Counted from the first letter of the stretch, positions 8,429 through 17,636 are shown. The stretch is DNA of 64,000 bases from Labilibaculum antarcticum (GCF_002356295.1 NZ_AP018042.1:4000361-4064360), one strand, 5' to 3'. Notes: generated from the letters alone by a model not told the origin. Numbers and translations: made by a program.

Positions 8429-9010
8429 TTATAAATGCTTTAATATCTCCTCAGCATTCGATCGGTTTTTATAATCCGGATCATATTGCACATATTTTAC
8501 GATACCGTCTTTTCCAATTACATATGTCGCTGGCACCGGAAGTGTTTGATCATCATTTCCATTAGAAACAGTAAGATCGATGCCGTATTCTTTGTATTTC
8601 TCAACCATTTTTGGAGGTAAAACAAAGTCAACACCGTATTCTTTCATAATTTTATAATCCACATCGTGAAGAATGGAGTATTCAGCTTTTGTTTTATTTA
8701 TCGTTTTTTCAACACTCACAGGAATTTCCGGTGAAATAGCTACCAGTCTTGCTCCTGCTTTTTTAAAGTCTTCAATATGATCTTGTAAATGAGATAGGTG
8801 CTTGTTACACAAAGGACACCATTGTCCGCGGTAGAATACAAGGATTAATTGCTCGTTTTTTAAAATATCACTACTTTTTATTGTTTTCCCGTTTTGATCC
8901 ATTGCTTTAAACATGGGGGCCTTTTGGCCTATCAAAATACTGCTTTCTTCCTTTTGACCATAGCTTGTAAAGCTGATCAGTAATATTGCTGTTATCAGTA
9001 AATTCTTCAT
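8429..9010 (-). CDS. Exported peroxiredoxin-like protein (AhpC/TSA family)
   Basis: 193 residues. An N-terminal signal peptide (MKNLLITAILLISFTSYG) predicts export. The thioredoxin-like fold carries YRGQWCPLCNKHL (around residues 59-71), the YRG.WCP.C motif of AhpC/TSA peroxiredoxin-like proteins in which the two cysteines form a CxxC pair. Later elements are PVSVEKT and LPVPATYVIGKDG, typical of the family's cis-Pro region. It probably reduces peroxides or disulfides in the periplasm. The unusually short gap to the convergent araC gene leaves no room for a separate terminator. Confidence 0.85.
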   Translation of the reverse strand: MKNLLITAILLISFTSYGQKEESSILIGQKAPMFKAMDQNGKTIKSSDILKNEQLILVFYRGQWCPLCNKHLSHLQDHIEDFKKAGARLVAISPEIPVSVEKTINKTKAEYSILHDVDYKIMKEYGVDFVLPPKMVEKYKEYGIDLTVSNGNDDQTLPVPATYVIGKDGIVKYVQYDPDYKNRSNAEEILKHL

Positions 9011-9136
9011 GATTTATTAATTGATTAAATAATAAAATACAAATTAGTCTTTTATTTCGCAATAATCAATGATGATCTTGATAATACGGGAGTTAATGAT
9101 TTGTTAATTGCTTGCAGTAGAGGCAATATTCATGGT

Positions 9137-9265
9137 ACACATACCCATTTCACTTGCGTGGATGTCTGTTTTAGAGACACACACACCCCTCTCATTTGGG
9201 TAGATGCTCATTTTGGTGACATACATAGCCTTCCTAATTCAGAGGGTGCTCCCTGTGTGTCGTCT
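9137..9265. repeat. Degenerate ~42-bp direct repeats
   Basis: Copy A (9137-9178) and copy B (9179-9220) are adjacent and align without gaps at 30 of 42 positions; both contain ACACA.ACCC, GATG and TTTT. A weaker third copy follows at about 9221-9264. They fill the gap upstream of the minus-strand peroxiredoxin gene. The 65-codon ORF that can be read across them is His/Thr-rich because of the repeat and is not believed to be a gene. The rest of 9011-9339 shows nothing else. Confidence 0.6.
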
Positions 9266-9339
9266 GAATATACTATAAAAAGGGCGTATTTGTTATAACT
9301 ACCTGTTAAATGTATTTTTTAGTTTTACAATAGAGGGAA

Positions 9340-9369
9340 TAAAAAAATCCCTTGCGCAAACAAGGGATT
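9340..9369 (-). terminator. Terminator of the OsmC gene
   Basis: On the minus strand AATCCCTTG pairs with CAAGGGATT around the loop TTTGCG and runs into TTTTTTT. It lies just beyond the stop codon of the OsmC gene. Confidence 0.8.
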
Positions 9370-9391
9370 AGATTACTGAATTCGTTTCAGC

Positions 9392-9805
9392 TTATGCTTT
9401 TTGAAATTTTTCAATTTTGTATGTTGTGTTCACGCCAGCTTGGTGAAATAAAATACCTACAGGACAGGTTTTTAAAGTTTGTTGCAAGCACTTGTCGATT
9501 TTTTCATCACTTACTTCAGAGTCAATTCTTAATTCAATCTCAACGTCGGTAAAGGTTGGAGCTTCATCTTTCTGAGATCCGGTAGCATCTACTTCAAGAG
9601 CCGTAAATTCAATCCTCATTTTTTTTGCAACCATATTGAAAATTGTATGCACGCATCCTGAGTAACTCATTAAAAGTAATTCAAATGCACTTGCTCCGGT
9701 ATTTGTTCCTTCTTTTTCTTTCGGAATATCTGTAATTATTTCGTGTCCTCGATTATCGGTTATTGTAGAGGCAAAACCTTCTGTCCAAGTTGTAGTTGCT
9801 TTCAT
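9392..9805 (-). CDS. OsmC family protein
   Basis: 137 residues, the usual size for the OsmC/Ohr superfamily. The two characteristic cysteines are present: SYSGCVHTIF about residue 51 and KTCPVGILFHQAG about residue 113. The ELLLMSYSGC helix is the conserved dimer-interface element. Members reduce organic hydroperoxides or handle reactive small molecules; this one is closer to the broad OsmC-like group than to true Ohr, and its substrate is not known. It lies in the same direction as the peroxiredoxin but is separated from it by a terminator and repeats. Confidence 0.88.
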   Translation of the reverse strand: MKATTTWTEGFASTITDNRGHEIITDIPKEKEGTNTGASAFELLLMSYSGCVHTIFNMVAKKMRIEFTALEVDATGSQKDEAPTFTDVEIELRIDSEVSDEKIDKCLQQTLKTCPVGILFHQAGVNTTYKIEKFQKA

Positions 9806-10069
9806 ATTGTATTTTTTATTTTAAATTTCAGTTTGTAAATATATATAATTATCCAGATGTGTAGCTATTATTTCATTTGTTTAACAGCATATCAGAAATG
9901 TTTTCAGGTAAGTTGCTGGTAGTATGACAAATTGGCTGGTTTCCATGCGATTGTTCAGACATTTTTTCTGTTTGTTGACCCAATTGTCGATTTGGCAAAT
10001 ATTTTGATTGATTCGTTTCGAATAGCAATTAGTTATTTTGCAATAAATGAAGTTGTAAAAATCAAAAAT

Positions 10070-12661
10070 ATGAACTACAATAATTTCACAATTAAATCGC
10101 AACAGGCAGTTGAAAAAGCATTTCAAATTGCTTCAGGAAAACAACAGCAGGCAGTTGATACAGGACATCTTTTAAAGGGAGTTCTGGTTGAGGGAGAGAA
10201 TATTACCAATTTTCTTTTGAAGAAGTTAGGGGTTAACGTACAAAACTTTACATTGGTGGTCGATCAGATCATTGAAAGCTATCCAAAAGTAACAGGAGGG
10301 GAACCTTATTTATCAAGAGAGGCTTCGGGCGCTTTGCAATCAGCAACTGATATCTCGAAGAAAATGGGCGATCAATTTGTTTCTCTTGAGCATATATTGT
10401 TGGGACTCTTAAAAGGGAAGGATCAAATTTCAAACCTGCTTAAGGACAATCAAATTAATGAGAAAGATCTTACTGCGGCTATCAATGAATTACGAAAAGG
10501 AGCAAAGGTTGATTCTCAAACGGCAGAGGATACATTTAATTCTTTACGAAGATTTGCCATTGATTTAAATGAACGGGCCCGAAACGGGAAATTAGATCCT
10601 GTAATTGGGCGCGATGAGGAAATCCGGAGAATCCTGCAGATTTTATCGCGAAGAACGAAAAATAACCCGATTCTAATTGGAGAACCTGGTGTTGGGAAAA
10701 CTGCAATAGCCGAAGGATTGGCTCATCGTATTGTTAAGGGCGATGTCCCGGATAATTTGAAAAACAAACAGGTTTTTTCCCTGGATATGGGTGCATTGAT
10801 TGCAGGAGCAAAATACAAAGGTGAATTCGAGGAGCGTTTAAAATCAGTAGTGAAAGAAGTTGAGCAATCGGATGGCAATATTGTGTTGTTCATTGATGAA
10901 ATTCATACTTTAATTGGTGCAGGAAAAGGCGAAGGTGCCATGGATGCTGCCAATATTTTAAAACCAGCATTGGCTCGTGGAGATTTGCGGGCAATTGGGG
11001 CTACTACTTTAGATGAATATCAGAAATACTTCGAAAAGGATAAAGCTTTAGAGAGGCGTTTTCAAAAGGTAATGGTGAATGAACCCGATACTTTAAGTGC
11101 AATATCCATTCTTCGTGGATTGAAAGAGAGGTACGAGAATCATCATAAAGTACAGATTAAGGATGAGGCTATTATTGCTGCTGTTGAGTTATCTCAAAGA
11201 TATATTTCAGATCGGTTTTTACCGGATAAGGCCATTGATTTGATTGATGAGGCTGCAGCGAAATTACGTTTGGAAATGAATTCATTGCCCGAAGAGTTGG
11301 ATGAGATTGAAAGACGTATCAAGCAGCTGGAAATTGAGCGGATGGCAATTCAGAGGGAAGGTGATAAAAAGAAGTTAGAAGATTTATCGCGGGAAATTGC
11401 CGAGTTGAATGATGAACGAAATCGTCTTCGGTCAAAATGGGAAGCTGAACGCGAAGTAATTGATGGCATTCAAAAGAATAAGGAGGAATTGGAAAATCTG
11501 AAGTACGAGGCCGAAAAAGCAGAGCGTGAAGGTGATTATGCCAGGGTTGCAGAAATACGTTATGGCAGAGTTCAGGAGGTTGAAAAAGATATTGAGCGTT
11601 TGAATGAACAACTGAAAGTCAATCAGAATTCAGATGCCATGATTAAAGAGGAGGTTGGAAGTGAAGATATTGCTTATGTAGTATCTCGCTGGACTGGAAT
11701 TCCTGTAAACAGAATGCTGAAGAGTGAAAGACAAAAATTGCTTGGCTTGGAAACAGAACTTCATAAACGAGTGGTAGGACAAGAGGAAGCAATTTCGGCT
11801 GTTGCCGATGCTGTTCGAAGAAGTAGAGCGGGTTTGCAGGATGTGAAAAGGCCAATTGGTTCATTCATCTTTTTGGGAACAACGGGAGTAGGGAAAACAG
11901 AATTGGCAAAAGCATTGGCCGAATTTTTGTTTGATAATGAAAACTACATGACTCGAATTGACATGTCGGAATATCAGGAACGTCACTCAGTTTCAAGATT
12001 GATTGGGGCTCCTCCGGGATATGTTGGGTATGATGAAGGTGGACAATTAACCGAAGCTGTTCGTAGAAAGCCATATTCTGTTGTTTTATTGGATGAGATT
12101 GAAAAAGCACATCCTGATGTTTTCAATATTCTTTTGCAAGTATTGGATGACGGACGACTTACGGATAACAAAGGACGAGTTGTTGATTTCAAGAATACGA
12201 TTATCATCATGACTTCAAATGTAGGTTCTTACCTGATTCAGGAAAAAATTGCGAACATGAACTCAAAAAATAGGGGGGAATTAATATGGGAAGCCCGAAA
12301 TGAAGTTCTCGATTTGTTGAAAAAGACCATTCGTCCTGAATTTTTAAATCGAATTGATGAAACCATTGTATTTACTCCTTTAGATAGGGAAGAGGTGAAG
12401 CAAATTGTTCGCTTGCAATTCGAAATGGTAAAGAGCATGCTCTTAAAAAATGAGATTAGTATTGAATTGAGCGAAAAGGCAGTCAATTATCTTGGAAATG
12501 CAGGCTTTGATCCCCAGTTCGGTGCCCGTCCAATTAAAAGGGTACTGCAAAGGGAGGTTCTTAATGAACTTTCAAAACAAATTTTGTCGGAAAGCATTGC
12601 TCCTAATCAGAAGATTTTAATTGATGCCGAGGACGGTGAATTAGTTTTTCGAAATTTGTAA
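10070..12661 (+). CDS. clpB: ATP-dependent disaggregase ClpB
   Basis: 863 residues from ATG 10070 (MNYNNFTIKSQQAVEKAFQI), the normal ClpB N-terminus; the frame is open upstream but that extension does not resemble ClpB. An N-domain with two Clp repeats (~1-145) precedes AAA-1 with Walker A GEPGVGKT (204-211) and Walker B VLFIDEIHT. Next comes the coiled-coil M-domain (~400-520, rich in Glu/Lys/Arg heptads), then AAA-2 with Walker A GTTGVGKT (603-610), a YVGYDEGG pore loop and VLLDEIEKAHPDVF. The C-terminal D2-small domain has FGARPIKR. It resolubilises aggregated proteins together with DnaK in the cytoplasm. Confidence 0.98.
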   Translation: MNYNNFTIKSQQAVEKAFQIASGKQQQAVDTGHLLKGVLVEGENITNFLLKKLGVNVQNFTLVVDQIIESYPKVTGGEPYLSREASGALQSATDISKKMGDQFVSLEHILLGLLKGKDQISNLLKDNQINEKDLTAAINELRKGAKVDSQTAEDTFNSLRRFAIDLNERARNGKLDPVIGRDEEIRRILQILSRRTKNNPILIGEPGVGKTAIAEGLAHRIVKGDVPDNLKNKQVFSLDMGALIAGAKYKGEFEERLKSVVKEVEQSDGNIVLFIDEIHTLIGAGKGEGAMDAANILKPALARGDLRAIGATTLDEYQKYFEKDKALERRFQKVMVNEPDTLSAISILRGLKERYENHHKVQIKDEAIIAAVELSQRYISDRFLPDKAIDLIDEAAAKLRLEMNSLPEELDEIERRIKQLEIERMAIQREGDKKKLEDLSREIAELNDERNRLRSKWEAEREVIDGIQKNKEELENLKYEAEKAEREGDYARVAEIRYGRVQEVEKDIERLNEQLKVNQNSDAMIKEEVGSEDIAYVVSRWTGIPVNRMLKSERQKLLGLETELHKRVVGQEEAISAVADAVRRSRAGLQDVKRPIGSFIFLGTTGVGKTELAKALAEFLFDNENYMTRIDMSEYQERHSVSRLIGAPPGYVGYDEGGQLTEAVRRKPYSVVLLDEIEKAHPDVFNILLQVLDDGRLTDNKGRVVDFKNTIIIMTSNVGSYLIQEKIANMNSKNRGELIWEARNEVLDLLKKTIRPEFLNRIDETIVFTPLDREEVKQIVRLQFEMVKSMLLKNEISIELSEKAVNYLGNAGFDPQFGARPIKRVLQREVLNELSKQILSESIAPNQKILIDAEDGELVFRNL

Positions 12662-12682
12662 TATGAGTTAAATGTAAATACA

Positions 12683-12716
12683 AATCCTGCTTGCATTGCG
12701 AGCAGGATTTTTTTGT
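12683..12716 (+). terminator. Terminator after clpB
   Basis: AATCCTGCT/AGCAGGATT stem with loop TGCATTGCG, followed by seven T. Confidence 0.85.
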
Positions 12717-12909
12717 TGCTTAACTCAAAATTCGACAAGTACATTACTGATTCTATTTTGATATTGATCTTTAAATTTGCTATTTCAAACCATTGCGGAG
12801 ATTTTTTATCGCTTTTCATGCGCAATTTTTATAAATTGAAATTTAATTCAATTTCTTTGCTAATTGATAAGTTTTGACAACTAGTATTCTAACTCTAAAA
12901 TAGGACCAA

Positions 12910-14343
12910 ATGTCTTCGATCGAATTAAAAGCCAAATGGCTTGAAAACTACAAAACAGCACCAGCTCAATTAGAGAAAATGGGTGAAATTAATGGCTTAA
13001 TTAGTGCTTTTAATGCCAATGTTGATGCAGTAATTAAGGTGAATGGTGAAGGAATTCAAAAACTAATTGCAGAGAATAATCTGAATACAGATTTGATTAT
13101 TTGTGAAGGTGAGACAAGCATTCGTTCCAACGAAGATGCGATACGTGGTTTTCTGAATTGCTTTAAAAATGGAATTGCCGAAGAATGGCTGATTGAAGAT
13201 GAGGAAGTTTTTGAATGGCTAAACAAAAATGTTGGTTACGACAAAATGCAGATGGGAGGCCAGGGTGGTATTGTTGCAAACGTAATGGCTGTTTGTGGTG
13301 TGAATTCGGTTTATGTGCATTGTGCTTCTGCTCCAAAAGATCAGGCGAAATTGTTTTTAGATTTGCCTAATTTATTAACAAACGATGAAAACGGCGAAAT
13401 TAAGCAGGCATCTAAGGTAAATCGCTCTTGTGATTTAGCGCTGATTCATTGGATTATCGAATTTGATAAAGGCGATTCTATAACTTTAAATGGTGAAACC
13501 TTTGTATGTCCGAAGGCGAATCGTTTTATTGCTACTTACGATCCATTAAATTTTAAATTGCATATCGACGAGAATTTTGCGAATAAAATGTCGCAAAACG
13601 ATATCAATCCAGAATATATTATTCTTTCCGGTTATCAAATGCTTCACGAAACTCTTCATGATGGCACCAAAGGAACTGAACGAATCGATTTTTCAAAAGC
13701 AATGATTGCTAAATGGAGAGAATCTTGTCCTGAAAGCTTACTGCATTTAGAAGTTGCTTCTACTCAGGATAAAGTAATTCGTAAATATTTAATTGACAGT
13801 TTGGTTGAAAATGTTGATAGCTTAGGTTTTAACGAACGGGAATTAATTGATATTTTAGAAGTGATAGGTGAGGACGAATTGGCACAGAAATGTGAAGAAA
13901 ATACCAATAGTTCGAATCTGTTTGAAGGAATGCTGAAGATTTATGAATATACCAAGTGCTCCAGAATGCAACTTCATATGTTTGGTTTGTACCTTACTCT
14001 TCAGGAAAAAGGATTTAAAGTTTCGGCTACTCAAAATAGAGATGGAATGCAGTTGGCTGCAACTGTTGCCGCGGCTAAAGCGGGTACAGGCGCAATTGAT
14101 CAAAAAGAGGTTTTGCTATGGGCAAAAGGTCAGACGGTTTCAGAAGTTGGCTTAAAGGAATTAGCGGATCTGAAGAATATGGTAACCAATCTTTTGGGAG
14201 AAAATCAGCTTTTAGAAACAGGAATTTTTAGCAATGAAAAATTCGAAATTATTGCTGTTCCAACCATCTTAATTGATAAACCAGTTACTCTTGTTGGTAT
14301 GGGAGATACAATCTCTTCTGTTTCACTGGTTGGGGCTCGTTAG
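12910..14343 (+). CDS. ADP-dependent sugar kinase (ADP-glucokinase/phosphofructokinase family)
   Basis: 477 residues, matching the ADP-specific kinase family (ribokinase fold, Pfam ADP_PFK_GK). Visible marks are ISAFNANVDAVIKV at the N-terminus (sugar-binding Asn/Asp region), QMGGQGGIVANVMAVCG near 115-130 and, close to the C-terminus, VTLVGMGDTISSVS, in which the Asp of GxGD is the catalytic base. The family phosphorylates glucose or fructose-6-phosphate with ADP as donor. It is best known from Thermococcales, with scattered bacterial and animal members. Glucokinase and phosphofructokinase activity cannot be told apart by eye. The gene stands alone, with terminators on both sides. Confidence 0.85.
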   Translation: MSSIELKAKWLENYKTAPAQLEKMGEINGLISAFNANVDAVIKVNGEGIQKLIAENNLNTDLIICEGETSIRSNEDAIRGFLNCFKNGIAEEWLIEDEEVFEWLNKNVGYDKMQMGGQGGIVANVMAVCGVNSVYVHCASAPKDQAKLFLDLPNLLTNDENGEIKQASKVNRSCDLALIHWIIEFDKGDSITLNGETFVCPKANRFIATYDPLNFKLHIDENFANKMSQNDINPEYIILSGYQMLHETLHDGTKGTERIDFSKAMIAKWRESCPESLLHLEVASTQDKVIRKYLIDSLVENVDSLGFNERELIDILEVIGEDELAQKCEENTNSSNLFEGMLKIYEYTKCSRMQLHMFGLYLTLQEKGFKVSATQNRDGMQLAATVAAAKAGTGAIDQKEVLLWAKGQTVSEVGLKELADLKNMVTNLLGENQLLETGIFSNEKFEIIAVPTILIDKPVTLVGMGDTISSVSLVGAR

Positions 14344-14362
14344 AGAAGAAATAAATAAGAAT

Positions 14363-14409
14363 AAAAAGGGAGGTAACAAAATCATCAGATTTTATTACCT
14401 CCCTTTTTT
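14363..14409 (+). terminator. Terminator after the ADP-dependent kinase gene
   Basis: A very long stem, AAAAAGGGAGGTAA against TTACCTCCCTTTTTT, with an inner AAAATC/GATTTT. It can work on either strand. Confidence 0.85.
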
Positions 14410-14416
14410 ATGACAT

Positions 14417-14449
14417 AGAAAAGCCCCGATATGGTACATTCGGGGCTTA
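14417..14449 (-). terminator. Terminator of the GH92 gene
   Basis: On the minus strand AAGCCCCGA pairs with TCGGGGCTT (loop ATGTACCATA) and continues TTTTC. The stretch between it and the GH92 stop codon (14450-14530) is rich in CTAA/TTAG. Confidence 0.75.
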
Positions 14450-14530
14450 CTAATGAACTACTTGTGTGGAAATAGTCCAACTAACTCTAATCTAAATCAC
14501 TAACTAACTAATCTTTATTCTGTTTTAATA

Positions 14531-16813
14531 TTAAAATGAGTCGGTATTACTCATCGAATAGGGAACAAATTTTGGATTGGTTCCCCATGTTTTATTTGGT
14601 CTTGGACCCATCTCTAATACTAGTTTTGCTCCGTCAATAATTTCCGAATGCCTAAAATAGGGTCCTTTTAATTCTTTACCATTCAAACTTGCCGATTGAA
14701 TGTATTTATTTTTTGCCGAGCAGTTATTGGCTAGTATTTGCATTTGATTTCCATTGCCTAAATCAATTGTAATCTCGCTAAATATCGGACTGCCAATATT
14801 GTATTCCGGAACACCGGGGGTCACCGGATAAAATCCCATGGCCGAAAAAACATAGAATGCTGACAGACCACCACCATCTTCATCACCACAAATTCCGAAA
14901 GGAGAGTTGGTGAACCAAACTTCCATAAGGGAACGAATTCTTTTTTGAGTTTTCCAGGGAGCTCCCGAATAGTTATACAAATAGGGAATGTGTAGACTTG
15001 GTTCATTTCCCATTACAAATTGACCTGTTAAACCAGTTGCATCCGGGAAAATATCCCAGTAATCCCACTTCGGAATGCCGAATGGTTCTACAAATAGTTG
15101 ATCAAGCTTAGCGTTGAAAGGTTTATTTCCACCCATTAAATGTATAAGCCCGGCAATATCATGCTGAATATCCCAAGTGTAGGTCCATGAATTGTTTTCG
15201 GCAAAATAGGCTCGCCCACCTAAACCACCGGACAATTTTGGATCGAATGGTCGAATCCATTCTCCATCAGATGATTTTGGTGCCATAAAACCAATTTCAG
15301 GATCATAATGGTTCTTGTAATTATTCGACTTTTTTGAGAAAAGCTGATAATCATCTTCCTTGTTTAATTCTTTTGCCAACCTAGCAATGCACCAATCGTC
15401 GTAGCTATGTCCTAGTGTTAAGGCCACTGCTTGTCTCTTTTCCCAATGGTGAACTTCCTTTACCCATTCTTTTTCTCCTGGCTTTAAGGCTGGGAAAAAG
15501 CCATTGTCATGATAAAATGAATCAAGTTCTGTTGCCGGACCATTCTTCCATGGCAACATGGTAGCTTCCAATTCATTCTTTTTTAGGCCTTCAAAGGCTT
15601 TCTCGATGTTAAATCCTCGTATTCCCTTAAAATATGCATCGGCAATTATAGAAGAAGCATGATTTCCATTCATGCACGTGTGATCGCCGGTAAATAAAGG
15701 AAAGGATGGCATCCAGCCACTTTGCTCATACATTGTAACGTAAGAGTTGATTTTTTTCGCTTGATTTTCTGGATCAATCAAGCACATTAATGGGTGGGTA
15801 GCTCTGTAAGTATCCCAAACCCAATCATCAACAAAAAAATCTATGCCATTATCGGTATGTATTTGTTGGTCGTAATTACTAAAGTATTTGCCGTTTTCCG
15901 AAATGTTAACCATTCTTTCGTAGCAACGGTAAAGTGCTGTGTAGAAAACTGTTTTTTGATCTTCACTTCCACCTTTCACAAGTATTTTACTCAGTGCCTT
16001 ATTCCATATCTGTTTATGAGATTCTTTATATCGATCGAAATCCCAATCAGGCATTTCGCTTTTTAAGTGTTTTTCAGCTTCTTCTGTCGAAATATACGAA
16101 ATAGCAACTTTAAGATTCAAAGCATTCGTAGTATCAGTAAAGCTTAAAAACACTCCGTTTTTATCTCCCGAAATATAATTGTTCTTGTAGTGTAAACCAT
16201 TTGAGTCGAAAGTGCCGTAATCAGATGTATTTTGATCGAATTTCGCAGCGAAATAAACTTTTACAGGATGTTCAAGATCCAGACCATCAACGGCAGAAAT
16301 CATATCAAATCCTGTAAGCATATTATTTTTTGCGGAGATTTTAAATTCACCATTATTTCTGCATTGTAAATATAAATTGGCTGGAGCATTGTTCGAGAAA
16401 ATGAATTTTGAATAGGAAACATGCTGGCTTGCAGTCAATTCCATTTTAATATCAGATTCTTCCAATAAAACAGAGTAGTAGTAAGGACTTGCTGTCTCCT
16501 GATCATGATCGTAGGCCGATTCCCAGTCTTTCGGTTGATTTGATGTTGGATTCTGCGAAATCATAAATTTCCCGATTATTCCCTTTCGGTGAGAAACAAT
16601 TGAGAACGGAAAGTGGGTGATTTTTTCACTCTGGTAACCGTTTGGCTCTTTGGATATGCGCATCATGCTGTTCGGAAGATGCACTAATGGAATTGTTGGT
16701 TCAAGCATATGACCAATGCCTCCAATATTTGGATTCACATAATCGACAATATTCTTTTGCGCAAATAGAGTAAAAGAAAAAAGTAAAGAGAGTAGTAAGA
16801 TTAGTTTCTTCAT
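14531..16813 (-). CDS. GH92 family exo-alpha-mannosidase
   Basis: 760 residues with a signal peptide (MKKLILLLSLLFSFTLFA), so exported. The N-terminal beta-sandwich starts NIVDYVNPNIGGIGHMLEPT, a variant of the GH92 opening VNPFIGTGGHGH. The (alpha/alpha)6 catalytic domain holds DWVWDTYRATHPLMCLIDP, GDHTCMNGNHASSIIADAY, the general-acid region MGNEPSLHIPYLYNYSGAP, and GDEDGGGLSAFYVFSAMGFYPVTPG with the acidic residues expected for Ca binding and the catalytic base. GH92 enzymes are Ca-dependent exo-mannosidases that remove alpha-1,2/1,3/1,4/1,6 mannose; the linkage cannot be decided here. No SusC/SusD pair is adjacent. It would work downstream of the GH47 enzyme on high-mannose glycans (inference). 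Confidence 0.93.
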   Translation of the reverse strand: MKKLILLLSLLFSFTLFAQKNIVDYVNPNIGGIGHMLEPTIPLVHLPNSMMRISKEPNGYQSEKITHFPFSIVSHRKGIIGKFMISQNPTSNQPKDWESAYDHDQETASPYYYSVLLEESDIKMELTASQHVSYSKFIFSNNAPANLYLQCRNNGEFKISAKNNMLTGFDMISAVDGLDLEHPVKVYFAAKFDQNTSDYGTFDSNGLHYKNNYISGDKNGVFLSFTDTTNALNLKVAISYISTEEAEKHLKSEMPDWDFDRYKESHKQIWNKALSKILVKGGSEDQKTVFYTALYRCYERMVNISENGKYFSNYDQQIHTDNGIDFFVDDWVWDTYRATHPLMCLIDPENQAKKINSYVTMYEQSGWMPSFPLFTGDHTCMNGNHASSIIADAYFKGIRGFNIEKAFEGLKKNELEATMLPWKNGPATELDSFYHDNGFFPALKPGEKEWVKEVHHWEKRQAVALTLGHSYDDWCIARLAKELNKEDDYQLFSKKSNNYKNHYDPEIGFMAPKSSDGEWIRPFDPKLSGGLGGRAYFAENNSWTYTWDIQHDIAGLIHLMGGNKPFNAKLDQLFVEPFGIPKWDYWDIFPDATGLTGQFVMGNEPSLHIPYLYNYSGAPWKTQKRIRSLMEVWFTNSPFGICGDEDGGGLSAFYVFSAMGFYPVTPGVPEYNIGSPIFSEITIDLGNGNQMQILANNCSAKNKYIQSASLNGKELKGPYFRHSEIIDGAKLVLEMGPRPNKTWGTNPKFVPYSMSNTDSF

Positions 16814-17605
16814 TTAAATAATGTTCTGAGTAAGATATTAAGTGTGAAAATAAGGTCAGGCAATTAATTTTAATTTAATTGTAGATTAACTCAGTAAATT
16901 AAATTATTAATCAGTATTTGCTGTTAGGTTTAATTGGTAGTTCGTGAGGGAGTTGTGTTTGTTTTTTTTCGTGATAGAGTTTTTCTAAACCGGCTGTTTT
17001 TTTGTTTATCACTGCTACGTAAAGGCAATTTCTATTGAATTAGCTTTCATCCATTACCACTCATCACAAAGTTTATGAGTGGTAGAAAGTGCTATAAATA
17101 CTCTATTTGGGTGTTTTTTATTAAGAATTGATGAAAATTATGAGTCAATAAGTTAAATATTCCTGAAAACGTTTGCGTAAGCCAATTATTTACACTTATA
17201 TTGTGAATCCTTTGTGAGAAAAACGAAAAATACCATTTGTGATCACATCGAATTACATTTATTTTGCTCACCATTTATTTGGTGAGATCTTACTAACCAC
17301 TAACTAATCACTAGCAATCAGATTCTGCTTATTCTAAATAAGCAGGATCTTTTTTTATCCCTTTTTTTCAAATTACCTTTACTTCTGGATTCACTATTTT
17401 TGGGATGATAGTCCTTTTGGGAGATGGAATGTTAATGTGATCCAATTAAAATTTGAATTTTAGGAAAAAAATAATTAATAAACAGAATTTAAAGATCTAT
17501 AAATAATTAGGTTCTTTTCATGATAAAGTAAAAGATTGATTTGTAATCGCTTTCAGCAGGTGTTTTATAACACTTAAGGATTAGGTTAAAAATAAGCCAA
17601 AGTGC
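16814..17605. other. Gene-free AT-rich stretch between GH92 and the cit operon
   Basis: No convincing gene is seen in about 790 bp. It contains a TACCACTCAT/ATGAGTGGTA hairpin (17055-17084), a CTCACCA/TGGTGAG hairpin (17266-17285), the sequence ACTAACCACTAACTAATCAC (17291-17310) that resembles the leader of the 1.1-2.1 kb array, and an orphan terminator listed separately. A GAAAACGTTTGCG sequence (17165-17177) resembles a LacI-family half operator, but nothing links it to a gene. Confidence 0.5.
17320..17357 (+). terminator. Orphan intrinsic terminator
   Basis: AGATTCTGCTTATT pairs with AATAAGCAGGATCT (one G-T pair) and is followed by seven or more T. No plus-strand gene precedes it after the ADP-kinase terminator 3 kb upstream, so it may end a small RNA. 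Confidence 0.65.
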
Positions 17606-17636
17606 TTTGAATTGTATCGAAAGACATTAAAATTTG
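17606..17636 (+). promoter_or_regulatory. Probable promoter of the citrate lyase operon
   Basis: TTTG (17606-17609), a 19-nt spacer and AAAATTTG (17629-17636). This is one mismatch from the Bacteroidota -7 consensus TAnnTTTG. The predicted transcription start is about 45 nt before citD. Confidence 0.45.

Noticed and set aside
9101-9298. 65-codon His/Thr-rich protein
   Set aside because: It simply reads through the degenerate 42-bp repeats, has no family features, and starts with a poor TTG codon.
9932-10069. 46-residue N-terminal extension of ClpB
   Set aside because: The canonical ClpB N-terminus begins at ATG 10070; the upstream residues are hydrophobic and unlike the family.
17165-17177. 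LacI-family operator (GAAAACGTTTGCG)
   Set aside because: Only an 8-bp AAACGTTT palindrome, more than 300 bp from any gene and with no LacI-type regulator in the window.
17092-17274. 60-codon minus-strand ORF upstream of the cit operon
   Set aside because: Low-complexity AT-rich DNA containing hairpins; no start-site context, no recognisable domain.
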